A stretch of DNA of 64,000 nucleotides from CAKSEI01 sp964403505 (GTDB lineage Bacteria > Bacillota > Clostridia > Oscillospirales > CAG-272), in contig CAYOFP010000005.1 of assembly GCA_964403505.1 (NCBI GenBank), positions 45,250-109,249 of the forward strand, written 5' to 3'. A model generated the notes under the pieces. It had not been told where the DNA came from. It saw only the letters and a program-made list of their open reading frames with translations, and did no database searches. How positions within the stretch are numbered: the stretch's first letter is position 1; each line of letters opens with the position of its first letter. The translations under genes were made by a program, and so were the position numbers. Positions 15,133 through 23,405 of the stretch are shown piece by piece.

Positions 15133-16281
15133 GTGAAATATAATTATGATGAAATAATGCAGTATATCGAGGAGAACGATGTCAAGTTCATACGCTTATC
15201 GTTTTGCGATGTTTTCGGAGTTCCGAAAAACGTATCCATACTGCCGTCTGAATTAAAGCATGCATTTGAGGAAGGAATCGGCATAGACGCATCACTCATC
15301 GACGGGTTCGGCGGAAGTGACGAGGTGGTATATCTTCGCCCCGACAAGGGTAATCTCGCTTCCCTGCCGTGGCGTCCGTCACACGGAAGGGTTATCCGCC
15401 TGTTCTGCGATGTCAAAAAAGCGGACGACACATCGCTTCCTGCGGACACGAGAAAGATTCTGCGCCGTATGATCGCACGGGATGTTCGATCACAGGGTCT
15501 TGTGTGCAATGTCGGCAGTGAATGTGAATTTTACCTGCTCAAGCTTGACTCGGACGGAGAGCCGACGAGCATTCCCTTCGACCATGCGACCTATATGGAT
15601 ATCGCACCGATCGACCGTGGCGAAAATGTCCGCCGTGAGATCTGCCTCGACTTAGAGCGGATGGGTATCTATCCCCTTTCCTCGCATCACGAGCAGGGGC
15701 CGGGACAAAACGAGATCGACTTCAAATACTCCGACGCAGTCTCGGCCGCAGACGACCTGATCACATATCAGTCGGTCGTTCGCACCGTCGCAAATCACAA
15801 CGGACTGTGGGCGTCATTTGACCCGAAACCCCTCGCAAACAAACCCGGCAACGGTTTACACATAAATATGTCCCTCACCCGTGACGGCGTGAATATCATG
15901 CAGAAAGAGACAATGTCCGCCTTCGTTGCGGGAATATCACGCAGGCTCGCCGAGATAACGGCTTTTCTCAATCCCATCAAGGAATCCTATGAGAGATTAG
16001 AATACTATCGGGGTTCTATCATCATACACGAAGATAAGGGAGAAGGCAGAGTCGAGGTAACAACGCCCGACTCGAGGATCAACCCGTATATTGCCTTCGC
16101 TCTGCTGATCTGTGCAGGCATGGAGGGCATCCGTGAGAAGCTCACATACGACAGGAAAATGCCCGACTTACCGGAGACACTCGATAAAGCCATAGCGCTC
16201 GCCGAAAAGAGCGAATTTGTAAAAGACGTACTGACAGAAGAAGCGCTCGAAGCTTATTTAAGTGCAATAAAGGAGAAATAA
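15133..16281 (+). CDS. glnA: Short glutamine synthetase (GSI-like)
   Basis: 382 residues against about 440 for typical GSI. The GTG start has GGAGG nine bases upstream. Recognisable blocks: N-terminal beta-grasp region, VGSECEFYLL (128-136), SSHHEQGPGQNEIDF (183-197), FDPKP...PGNGLHINMSL (229-248), ESYERLE (284-290) and GEGRVEVTTPD...NPYIAFAL (304-324). Between the last two, the usual ~30-residue stretch with the Glu flap and the RSA.IRIP arginines is reduced to about 15 residues. Activity is therefore uncertain, though the family clearly is glutamine synthetase. It is followed 4 bp later by an ANTAR regulator. Confidence 0.85.
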   Translation: MKYNYDEIMQYIEENDVKFIRLSFCDVFGVPKNVSILPSELKHAFEEGIGIDASLIDGFGGSDEVVYLRPDKGNLASLPWRPSHGRVIRLFCDVKKADDTSLPADTRKILRRMIARDVRSQGLVCNVGSECEFYLLKLDSDGEPTSIPFDHATYMDIAPIDRGENVRREICLDLERMGIYPLSSHHEQGPGQNEIDFKYSDAVSAADDLITYQSVVRTVANHNGLWASFDPKPLANKPGNGLHINMSLTRDGVNIMQKETMSAFVAGISRRLAEITAFLNPIKESYERLEYYRGSIIIHEDKGEGRVEVTTPDSRINPYIAFALLICAGMEGIREKLTYDRKMPDLPETLDKAIALAEKSEFVKDVLTEEALEAYLSAIKEK

Positions 16282-16285
16282 GCGG

Positions 16286-16876
16286 ATGCAAGAGGGGATC
16301 GGCCGTGTTCTGATCGTATCGGGAAACGATAAAGGCGCCGAATTCATCGAAAATATGCTGACGCAGTTTGGGCCGGAGACGGTGGTGACACTGCATGCAG
16401 GAACCGAAACACGCCGTATCCTGCTCGACGGGTGCACCTTCGACTATGTTTTCATCAATATGCCCTTGCCCGACGAAACGGGCGCAGACCTCGCACGGCG
16501 CATCGCCGAGGGCGAGGGTACCGTGATGGCACTGATCAAGGGCGATACCGCCGAGCAGATCGGCTATTCGCTCGCACGAAGCGGAATATATACTATGCCA
16601 AAGCCTGTCACACGAACGGGATTTGTCTGCGGAATGTATATGATGATGGCATCCCGTGCCCATATCGATGAATATAGGAATAAAAATGAAAAACTGCAAT
16701 TAAAAATTGATGAAAATTCCATTATTTCCCGTGCAAAATGTCTGCTGATCGAAAAGCGGAGCATGAGCGAACAGGATGCACACACATATATAGAAAAGCA
16801 GGCGATGAACGCACGAAAAACCAAGCGTGAAATAGCCGATGCAATTATCAACACATATGAAGAAGACGCATTTTGA
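16286..16876 (+). CDS. ANTAR-domain response-regulator-like antiterminator
   Basis: 196 residues. Residues 1-120 form a receiver-like domain (RVLIVSGNDKGAEFIENML ... DYVFINMPLPDETG). The C-terminal 55 residues match ANTAR: ENSIISRAKCLLIEKRSMSEQDAHTYIEKQAMNARKTKREIADAII. ANTAR proteins bind paired small RNA hairpins and prevent termination, often in nitrogen metabolism. The receiver has no clear acceptor Asp in the usual position (INMPLPD), so phosphorylation is doubtful. Co-transcription with glnA argues for a nitrogen role. A hairpin terminator overlaps its stop codon. Confidence 0.85.
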   Translation: MQEGIGRVLIVSGNDKGAEFIENMLTQFGPETVVTLHAGTETRRILLDGCTFDYVFINMPLPDETGADLARRIAEGEGTVMALIKGDTAEQIGYSLARSGIYTMPKPVTRTGFVCGMYMMMASRAHIDEYRNKNEKLQLKIDENSIISRAKCLLIEKRSMSEQDAHTYIEKQAMNARKTKREIADAIINTYEEDAF

Positions 16877-16895
16877 GAAAAATGTGTCTTTTTTC
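16863..16895 (+). terminator. Terminator overlapping the ANTAR stop codon
   Basis: AAGACGCATTTT / AAAATGTGTCTT followed by TTTTTT; the stop codon is in the loop. Confidence 0.75.
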
Positions 16896-16945
16896 ATTTT
16901 ATTTTTAAAAATAGATACTGAAAATATTGCGCAAAATAATTACGG

Positions 16946-17704
16946 GTGATAAAAATCAAAAATATTTTATCTATGCTTGCCTTAACAGCGATTATCGCAA
17001 CCGGCAGAAGCCCGATCGTGATAGCGCATCGGGGAGCACCCGATTTTGCGCCGGAAAATACGTTATCCTCCTTCGTTATCGCCGCAGTGCAGGGCGCCGA
17101 CGCCATCGAATGTGACATATGGCTCTCATCCGACGGGAAGCTCATCGTAAACCACGACCCGACGACGGGCAGAGTGTGGAGCGAGGACCTCGAGATCGAG
17201 AAAACAGACAGCGAAACGCTCACTTCCCTTTCGCTGAACCACGGATTCTGCGCCGCTTTTCCGAAATACAAAAACGAGCATATCCCGTTATTCCGGGACG
17301 TTTTTGAAAACACGGAAGACATGCATATTTTTGCAGAATTGAAAAGCGGGACACCTCAAGCAAACAAAGCTTTTTTGGAAGAGTTAGAAAGGTTGGGCGC
17401 AAAAGACCGGGTCACTGTCATCTCATTTTCCCGTGAAAGCGTGGAGTTTTTCATATCCCACGGATATGAGAGCGCATGGCTCGTCGCATGCGAGGAAGAC
17501 GAGGTCGCAGAACTCGACATACCTAAAGAAGCGATTCTCGATATCTCGGCAAATGCGCTGACAGAAGAAAACATCACACTGTTACACGAAAGAGGCGTTA
17601 CCGTCTATGCTTGGACCGCACCCGGTGAGGCAAAATACAGGTATCTTGCCTCCATCGGAGCAGACGGCGTGACATGCGATAATATCTCATTTTGCGCAAA
17701 ATAA
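16946..17704 (+). CDS. Glycerophosphodiester phosphodiesterase
   Basis: 252 residues. A hydrophobic leader of ~20 residues precedes the GDPD core: IAHRGAPDFAPENTLSSF (catalytic His and the Glu-Asn pair), ADAIECDIWLSSDGKLIVNHDP (metal Glu/Asp and second His) and FAELKSG. The C-terminus VYAWTAPGEAKYRYLASIGADGVTCDNI closes the TIM barrel. It hydrolyses glycerophosphodiesters to glycerol-3-phosphate and an alcohol. The start is uncertain: GTG at 16946 or ATG at 16973, neither with a good ribosome site. The leader could be a short membrane anchor. It sits alone between terminators. Confidence 0.88.
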   Translation: MIKIKNILSMLALTAIIATGRSPIVIAHRGAPDFAPENTLSSFVIAAVQGADAIECDIWLSSDGKLIVNHDPTTGRVWSEDLEIEKTDSETLTSLSLNHGFCAAFPKYKNEHIPLFRDVFENTEDMHIFAELKSGTPQANKAFLEELERLGAKDRVTVISFSRESVEFFISHGYESAWLVACEEDEVAELDIPKEAILDISANALTEENITLLHERGVTVYAWTAPGEAKYRYLASIGADGVTCDNISFCAK

Positions 17705-17733
17705 AAATCGCGGCGTTTTTCGCCGCGATTTTG
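17703..17733. terminator. Bidirectional terminator
   Basis: AAAATCGCGGCG-TTTTT-CGCCGCGATTTT between the convergent phosphodiesterase and membrane-protein genes. Confidence 0.8.
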
Positions 17734-17735
17734 AA

Positions 17736-18515
17736 TTATAACTGACTCGGTATATCAGAGTCCGACGATTCGGAAATATCCGATATGTCTTCGCCGTCCT
17801 CACTTTCGAGCTTTGAAAGCATGATAACGACTAATATCATAGCCGCACAGGAACAGCCCGAGCCAAGCCCAACGACCTGTGCATACAATAATGAATTCAA
17901 TGCGCCAATGCCTGTTAATACGGCTAAAACTATCATCCATATTTTTACAGTCTGCAGCTTTTCGAGCTTTACGTTTCCTGTCTCAAAAGAAACGCACACG
18001 CTCTTCGTGAGCTTATGCAAATTGCGGATATAGAATATATTTATCAGAGTGCACACCACAACGCATAGGAACATAACAGTACTGACAACGCCGATGAAAA
18101 TACCGGATGCGAGCTCCGCATCGTAATAATCGTAAACAGTATGACCCGGTGTAATCGAATTGATATATCCGTCAATTGACATCCCGCTCAGCGTAATATT
18201 GCCGAGTTCATGAAGGAAAGCAGGACCTACCGCCATCAAAATAACGGAAAGCGAAACGACCGCACCGATAATCACCCACATAATAATAAACTGCGCCTTG
18301 ATACATCCGCTCAGCATTTTAATGCCCGTCTGCTTTTCGCTTAGCTTACCTCCCTTTGCCGCAGCAAAGGCGAGCCACATCCCGATAACGATCAGAAGGG
18401 AAATCACATCAAATCCGCCGGCGCTCAGTCCGATCGCAAACGATGCGGAATACAAAATAGCAGTAGCTAAAAATAACGGTGAGGCAAATGCCGCCTCCAA
18501 TTTTTTGAGAGTCAT
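17736..18515 (-). CDS. Multipass membrane protein of unknown function
   Basis: 259 residues with about six membrane segments (near 13-32, 35-55, 78-104, 147-170, 196-214 and 220-238) and an acidic Ser/Asp/Glu-rich C-terminal tail. I do not recognise the family. The start is set by the promoter: an ATG at 18533 would be only a few bases from the predicted transcript start, whereas the ATG at 18515 has GGAGG five bases upstream. It is transcribed alone. The acidic tail and lack of signature motifs give no function. Confidence 0.55.
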   Translation of the reverse strand: MTLKKLEAAFASPLFLATAILYSASFAIGLSAGGFDVISLLIVIGMWLAFAAAKGGKLSEKQTGIKMLSGCIKAQFIIMWVIIGAVVSLSVILMAVGPAFLHELGNITLSGMSIDGYINSITPGHTVYDYYDAELASGIFIGVVSTVMFLCVVVCTLINIFYIRNLHKLTKSVCVSFETGNVKLEKLQTVKIWMIVLAVLTGIGALNSLLYAQVVGLGSGCSCAAMILVVIMLSKLESEDGEDISDISESSDSDIPSQL

Positions 18516-18545
18516 ATTAACCTCCGAATTCATTTTATTATACTA

Positions 18546-18574
18546 ATTATATTCCGAAAATTTTATTATGTCAA
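18546..18574 (-). promoter_or_regulatory. Sigma-A promoter of the membrane protein
   Basis: TTGACA, 17 bp, TATAAT on the minus strand; it excludes the upstream ATG as start. Confidence 0.8.
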
Positions 18575-18676
18575 TGATATAATTCAAATTTTGAGGGAAA
18601 TGATGTACAGGAATATCATATTCCACAAATAAAAAAGAATAAATTTCTGAAAATTATTCAAAAAAACTATTACAAA

Positions 18677-18705
18677 ATAAGCAAAAAAATGATAAAATAT
18701 ATATA
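18677..18705 (+). promoter_or_regulatory. Likely promoter of the CarD-like gene
   Basis: TTACAA, 17 bp, TAAAAT, with a second possible -10 (TATAAT) about 10 bp further. The exact -10 is ambiguous in this AT-rich stretch. Confidence 0.45.
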
Positions 18706-18735
18706 TAATACAGTCGCTGTGAAAGGATGATAGCA

Positions 18736-19245
18736 ATGGACAGAAAATTCAAGACCGGAGATATGGTATTATACGGAACGACCGGGATTTGCGAAATTAC
18801 CGATGTGACGCAAAAGACATTTAACCGTGAGAGTGCCGAATACTATGTACTCACACCAAAAAAACAAAAGGGGTCTACCGTCTTTGTTCCTGTCAACAGC
18901 GAAAAGCTCGTCTCCCGAATGAAAAAGCTGCTCTCCTGTGATGAAATAAATAACACCATAGGAAGCACCAAGGGATGCGAATATCCATGGATCGATAACG
19001 ACAGCGAACGCAGAAAGGGCTTTTCCGAAACGATCCTTTCCGGTGACAGGGCGCAAATAATACTCATGGCAAGAGCCCTGTACAGCAAGCGCAAGATGCA
19101 GATCGAGTGCGGAAAAAAACTGCACGTCGCCGATGAAAAATTCCTCATGGAGGCGGAGCGCATCATCAACGATGAATTCTCGGCAGTGCTCGGCATATCG
19201 CCCGACGAAGTGCCGTCATATATAAAAGAAGAGATGAACGCTTAA
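18736..19245 (+). CDS. CarD/CdnL-family transcription regulator
   Basis: 169 residues from the ATG at 18736 with AAGGA eight bases upstream; an ATG at 18727 is less well placed. The N-terminal Tudor-like RNA-polymerase-interaction domain reads FKTGDMVLYGTTGICEITDVT ... YYVLTPKKQKGSTVFVPVNSEKL, as in CarD, CdnL and TRCF. The C-terminal helical part (RAQIILMARALYSKRKM ... LMEAERIINDEFSAVLGI) matches the DNA-binding half. It binds polymerase beta and tunes promoter opening. It has a strong terminator and is monocistronic. Confidence 0.88.
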   Translation: MDRKFKTGDMVLYGTTGICEITDVTQKTFNRESAEYYVLTPKKQKGSTVFVPVNSEKLVSRMKKLLSCDEINNTIGSTKGCEYPWIDNDSERRKGFSETILSGDRAQIILMARALYSKRKMQIECGKKLHVADEKFLMEAERIINDEFSAVLGISPDEVPSYIKEEMNA

Positions 19246-19255
19246 GCACAACAAA

Positions 19256-19299
19256 TCCATACAGCGAAACGCCGATATATCTTTTCCGTCCCGAATGGA
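19256..19299 (+). repeat. Direct repeat flanking the Phd/Doc module, left copy
   Basis: 44 bp with core CGAAACGCC-N-ATATATCTTTTCCG, matching 20183-20226 at 37 of 44 positions in the same orientation. Confidence 0.7.
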
Positions 19300-19322
19300 C
19301 AAAACAAATAGTTGAGTAGTCA

Positions 19323-19366
19323 ATAAAATAACCGTCTTGTACATTGTACGAGAGGGTTATTTTATC
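19323..19366 (+). terminator. Terminator of the CarD-like gene
   Basis: ATAAAATAACC ... GGTTATTTTAT with an inner TTGTAC-ATT-GTACGA stem, ending in a T-rich arm. Confidence 0.7.
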
Positions 19367-19438
19367 GTTATATGGTAAAACGGTTCGCAAGTTTTCACCG
19401 TATCAAAAGAAAAATTTTCAACAATTTTTCAATATAGG

Positions 19439-19467
19439 TTGAATTTATCCTAAATATCGCATATAAT
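19439..19467 (+). promoter_or_regulatory. Promoter of the Phd/Doc module
   Basis: TTGAAT, 17 bp, TATAAT, 29 bp before the antitoxin start. Confidence 0.7.
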
Positions 19468-19496
19468 ATAATTGAATATAAAATGGAGGTCACATT

Positions 19497-19739
19497 ATGA
19501 CAGTAAATACTGACAACTTGGTTTCTATAACGGAAGCGAATCAAAATTTTTCTCGTGTTGCAAGAATGGTTGATGAAAGCGGCTCTGTCATTATTTTAAA
19601 AAATAATGTTCCGCGTTATCTTCTTGTTGAATTTAACGCAGCAGAACAGGAACAGATAGCAAAAGAAGATGATGTCCGAGAGATTTCAAAGAGAATCATT
19701 GCAAAGAACAAAGCTGCTTATGAGGTTCTTGCAAAATGA
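19497..19739 (+). CDS. Phd/YefM-family antitoxin
   Basis: 80 residues with GGAGGT eight bases upstream. The N-terminus VSITEANQNFSRVARMVDESGSVIILKNNVPRYLLV is the Phd/YefM DNA-binding fold; the C-terminal helix (EQEQIAKEDDVREISKRII) is the toxin-blocking part. It overlaps the Doc-like toxin by 4 bp. It should repress its own promoter and neutralise the toxin. Confidence 0.88.
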   Translation: MTVNTDNLVSITEANQNFSRVARMVDESGSVIILKNNVPRYLLVEFNAAEQEQIAKEDDVREISKRIIAKNKAAYEVLAK

Positions 19740-20113
19740 TAAGACTTACCAAGGAGCTTATCATGCTTCTTCATGATGATTTGATTCGTGAAACAGGCGG
19801 AGCACATGGAGTTCGTGATGAAGGTTTACTTGAATCTGCAATCAATGCACCATTTGGCGGATACGGTGAGATTGAGCAGTATCCATCAATTCAACAGAAA
19901 GGTGCAAGATTATGTTTTGGACTTGTAAAGAATCATGCCTTTATCGATGGTAACAAGAGAATCGGCGTCCATGCTATGCTTGTATTTCTTGAGTTAAACG
20001 GTATTGTATTAGAATACACGCAGAAAGAATTGTCTGATATCATTTTGTCCGTTGCTTCTGACAAAGCTTCATTCAAAGATTTATTGAAATGGGTAACCGA
20101 ACACCAGCTATAA
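19736..20113 (+). CDS. doc: Doc-like Fic-fold toxin (death on curing)
   Basis: 125 residues, the size of Doc. The active-site motif is NHAFIDGNKRIG near residues 61-72 (family HxFxxANKR), with the N-terminal GVRDEGLLESAINAPF and the C-terminal LDI-type helix region expected of Doc. Doc phosphorylates EF-Tu and halts translation, in contrast to AMP-transferring Fic enzymes. It is coupled to its antitoxin through an ATGA overlap, and the catalytic His and Lys/Arg are intact. The whole module with promoter lies between 44-bp direct repeats. Confidence 0.9.
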   Translation: MIRLTKELIMLLHDDLIRETGGAHGVRDEGLLESAINAPFGGYGEIEQYPSIQQKGARLCFGLVKNHAFIDGNKRIGVHAMLVFLELNGIVLEYTQKELSDIILSVASDKASFKDLLKWVTEHQL

Positions 20114-20135
20114 TAGAGTCCCCCGTAATTATAAA

Positions 20136-20172
20136 AAAACAGCCGTATTTTCAGTATAATACGACTGTTTTT
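20136..20172 (+). terminator. Terminator of the Phd/Doc module
   Basis: AAAACAGCCGTATT / AATACGACTGTTTTT hairpin 23 bp after the toxin stop. Confidence 0.75.
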
Positions 20173-20182
20173 GCTTTATAAA

Positions 20183-20226
20183 TCTATATATCGAAACGCC
20201 AATATATCTTTTCCGCCCTGAATAGA
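20183..20226 (+). repeat. Direct repeat flanking the Phd/Doc module, right copy
   Basis: Partner of 19256-19299, same orientation, 37 of 44 positions identical. Confidence 0.7.
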
Positions 20227-20245
20227 ACCCGACGGTGCTTTTTTG

Positions 20246-20274
20246 TTGCAAAAACGGCGGAAATATAGTATAAT
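20246..20274 (+). promoter_or_regulatory. Sigma-A promoter of rarA
   Basis: TTGCAA, 17 bp, TATAAT on the plus strand, 26 bp before the ATG. Confidence 0.7.
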
Positions 20275-20300
20275 AATCGAAATGAAACGAGGTGAAGAAA

Positions 20301-21533
20301 ATGCCGTATCAACCGCTTGCAGACAAAATGAGACCGTCTGATTTTGACGAAATAGCAGGACAGAAGCATCTTTTCGGCAAAAACGGTGCAATACGCAATA
20401 TGCTCGAGCGCTCATATATGACGAATATGATATTCTACGGCCCTCCGGGCACGGGAAAAACAACGGCCGCCAACATCATCGCAAAGCACTCGGGTATGGA
20501 GATATACCGCCTGAATGCGACGACCGCCTCCCTTTCCGACGTCAAGGAAATCGTCGCAAAAACGGGGACTATTTTCGGCTCAGGCGGAATACTCTTGTAT
20601 CTTGACGAGATGCAGTATTTCAATAAAAAGCAGCAGCAGTCCCTGCTCGAGTATATCGAGGACGGCAGGGTCACGCTCATCACCTCCACTACTGAAAATC
20701 CCTATATCTACATATACAATGCGATCATATCCCGTTCCGCCGTCTTTGAGTTCATGCCTGTCACGAGCGAGGATATCAGGCCCGTGCTTTTGCGTGCGAT
20801 CAACAAGCTCGAGGGCGAGGGCGGAACAAAAAAGGAAATTTCCGATGATGCGCTGACATATATCGCAGAATCGGCGGCCGGCGATGTGCGCCGTTCTCTT
20901 ATGCTGCTCGAAAACGCATATTATTCCTGCTCTGATAAGATCGAGAAGGAAGATATCATAGCTTTCACACCGAAGATCATAGGAAACTTCGATAAAAGCG
21001 GAACGGTCCACTATGATATGCTCTCCGCTCTGCAAAAGTCGATCCGGGGCTCTGATCCCGATGCGGCGATATTCTATCTCTGCAAGATACTCGAGGGTGG
21101 AGGCCTCCCCGGCGCATGCAGGCGGTTGCAGGTCATAGCGAGCGAGGATATCGGCCTTGCCTATCCGCAGGCGGCGGCGATCGTGCGTGCATGCGTGGAA
21201 AGCGCACGCGACCTCGGCATGCCCGAGGCGACGATACCCCTATCAAATGCGGCGATCCTCCTCGCCACGGCGCCCAAATCAAATGCGGCAAACTCTGCAT
21301 ACGAGGCGGCAAAGGCCGCAGTCGACCGAGGCAAGGGGCAGGAGGTGCCCCCGTATATGCGCCCGTCCAACCGTTACTCAGGTTACAAATATCCCCACAG
21401 CTATACAAACAGCTGGGTAGACCAGCAGTATCTGCCCGACGATATCAAAAACATGCATTTTTATGAATATGGCCTTAATAAGACCGAACAGGCCGCAAGG
21501 GCGTATTGGGATAAAATAAAAGGCAACAAATGA
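20301..21533 (+). CDS. rarA: RarA/MgsA-family recombination ATPase
   Basis: 410 residues from the ATG at 20301 with GAGGTG six bases upstream. It is an AAA+ clamp-loader-like ATPase that acts at stalled replication forks. N-terminal PLADKMRPSDFDEIAGQKHL, Walker A GPPGTGKTT, Walker B LLYLDEMQ (the family usually has DEIHRF), sensor 1 TSTTENP, and the C-terminal block GGGLPGACRRLQVIASEDIGLAYPQA through PPYMRP and GYKYPHSY are all characteristic. It overlaps the ABC exporter by 4 bp, so the two are co-transcribed, an unusual pairing with no obvious functional link. Confidence 0.92.
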   Translation: MPYQPLADKMRPSDFDEIAGQKHLFGKNGAIRNMLERSYMTNMIFYGPPGTGKTTAANIIAKHSGMEIYRLNATTASLSDVKEIVAKTGTIFGSGGILLYLDEMQYFNKKQQQSLLEYIEDGRVTLITSTTENPYIYIYNAIISRSAVFEFMPVTSEDIRPVLLRAINKLEGEGGTKKEISDDALTYIAESAAGDVRRSLMLLENAYYSCSDKIEKEDIIAFTPKIIGNFDKSGTVHYDMLSALQKSIRGSDPDAAIFYLCKILEGGGLPGACRRLQVIASEDIGLAYPQAAAIVRACVESARDLGMPEATIPLSNAAILLATAPKSNAANSAYEAAKAAVDRGKGQEVPPYMRPSNRYSGYKYPHSYTNSWVDQQYLPDDIKNMHFYEYGLNKTEQAARAYWDKIKGNK

Positions 21534-23269
21534 AAAATCTCTCTATGATAAAACGGTTTTTACCGTACTATAAAAAATACACGGGAACGCTGTTTTCCGA
21601 TCTTTTCTGTGCGGCGCTGACCACCGTATGTGAGCTGATCCTGCCCATGATCGTGCGGCAGATCACCAACTATGCGACCTATGATCCTAAAGCTCTTACG
21701 ATAAAATACGTTCTCATCGTGGGCGCTTTCTACCTTGCCCTGCGCCTCGTGGATGCTGCAGCGTACTATTATATGGCGTCAGTCGGCCATATCATGGGCA
21801 CAAAGATCGAGACGGATATGCGCCGTGATATGTTCTCCCACTTGCAGAAATTATCCTTTAATTTCTATGACACCACGAAGATCGGCTCGATCATGAGCAG
21901 GATAACGAGCGACCTTTTCGATGTAACGGAGTTTGCGCACCACTGCCCCGAGGAGTTTTTCATCGCATTTGTGAAAATAATCGTCTCATTTGTCATACTC
22001 TGCATCGTGGATATCCCCCTGACTCTTATCATCTTCGCTGTAATTCCTCCCATGCTTTTTATCCTCATCAGGCTGAACAGCAGACTGCGCCAAGGATTCC
22101 GTGACCAGAGAAAAAAGGTCGCCGAGCTGAATTCTCAGGTGGAGGACAGCCTGCTCGGTATCAGAGTCGTGAAATCCTTCACAGGTGAAAAGACCGAAAA
22201 GAAAAAGTTTGAGCAAGGAAATGAAGGTTTCTATAGAATAAAAAGCCATGTATATAAATACATGGGGCAATTTCAATCGACAACGAGGCTTTTTGAGGGA
22301 ATATTATATATTGTAGTAGTCGTCACAGGCGCACTCTTTATGATTTATGATAAGATAAGCGCAGGCGACCTCATCGCATATCTTCTGTACGTCACAACGC
22401 TATTAAACTCCATAAAAAAGATCGTCGAATTTGCAGAGCAGTTTCAGCGAGGAATCACGGGCATCGAGCGCTTTTATGAAATCATGGACGAGATACCCGA
22501 TATTACCGACAGTGAAAATGCAAAAGAGATCGAAGAGGTCAAGGGCGATATCGAATTCAGCGATGTTGACTTCTCATATGATGATAACGGAAAAAAAGTG
22601 CTTTCCGGCATCAATCTCTCTATCCCGGCAGGACAGAATGTCGCCCTCGTCGGTCCGTCCGGCGGAGGAAAGACCACCATGTGCTCGCTCATTCCCCGTT
22701 TTTATGATATCACCTCGGGAAGCATAAAAATAGACGGCTGTGATATCAGCAAATACTCGATATCTTCCCTGCGGCAGAAGATCGGGGCGGTACAGCAGGA
22801 TGTCTATCTCTTTTCGGGCAGTGTAAAGGAAAATATCGAATACGGCAAGCCCGGTGCGACAGATGAGGAGATAGAAAATGCCGCACGTATGGCAGGCGCT
22901 CACGAATTCATCTGCTCTCTCCCCGAAGGCTACGATACCTATGTCGGAGAAAGAGGCGTGAAGCTCTCGGGCGGACAGAAGCAGCGCATATCCATCGCAC
23001 GTGTTTTCCTCAAAAATCCGCCGATCCTGATCCTCGATGAAGCGACGAGCGCACTCGACAACGAAAGCGAAAGAATCGTGCAAAAATCCCTCGAAAAGCT
23101 CGCAAGAGGCAGAACGACCATTACCGTCGCCCACCGACTCACTACCATACGCAACGCCGACAAGATCGTCGTGGTAATGCCCGACGGCATATCTGAGGAA
23201 GGCACTCACGACGAACTCATCAAGCGGGGCGGCGAATATGCGGCACTATATAAAACATACACCGAATGA
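21530..23269 (+). CDS. ABC exporter with fused permease and ATPase
   Basis: 579 residues. Six membrane helices in the first ~310 residues (ABC_membrane fold) are followed by an ATPase domain: Walker A VGPSGGGKTT, Q-loop GAVQQDVYLFSG, signature LSGGQKQR, Walker B ILILDEATSALD and the H-loop VAHRLTT. Such half-exporters dimerise and export lipids, peptides or drugs; the substrate cannot be told. It starts within the rarA stop (ATGA). A strong terminator follows. Confidence 0.92.
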   Translation: MKNLSMIKRFLPYYKKYTGTLFSDLFCAALTTVCELILPMIVRQITNYATYDPKALTIKYVLIVGAFYLALRLVDAAAYYYMASVGHIMGTKIETDMRRDMFSHLQKLSFNFYDTTKIGSIMSRITSDLFDVTEFAHHCPEEFFIAFVKIIVSFVILCIVDIPLTLIIFAVIPPMLFILIRLNSRLRQGFRDQRKKVAELNSQVEDSLLGIRVVKSFTGEKTEKKKFEQGNEGFYRIKSHVYKYMGQFQSTTRLFEGILYIVVVVTGALFMIYDKISAGDLIAYLLYVTTLLNSIKKIVEFAEQFQRGITGIERFYEIMDEIPDITDSENAKEIEEVKGDIEFSDVDFSYDDNGKKVLSGINLSIPAGQNVALVGPSGGGKTTMCSLIPRFYDITSGSIKIDGCDISKYSISSLRQKIGAVQQDVYLFSGSVKENIEYGKPGATDEEIENAARMAGAHEFICSLPEGYDTYVGERGVKLSGGQKQRISIARVFLKNPPILILDEATSALDNESERIVQKSLEKLARGRTTITVAHRLTTIRNADKIVVVMPDGISEEGTHDELIKRGGEYAALYKTYTE

Positions 23270-23306
23270 AACAAACAGCTCTGCGTTACAATTATTTGTT
23301 GAATTT

Positions 23307-23352
23307 GGCAATAGTAAAACACGCTTTTCAGCGTGTTTTACTATTGCCTTTT
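23307..23352 (+). terminator. Terminator of the rarA-ABC operon
   Basis: GGCAATAGTAAAACACGC / GCGTGTTTTACTATTGCC, an 18-bp perfect stem followed by TTTT. Confidence 0.9.
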
Positions 23353-23405
23353 GACATTTTATATGGTAGAATTTCGATATAAGAATATACAACGGAGGTA
23401 TATTT

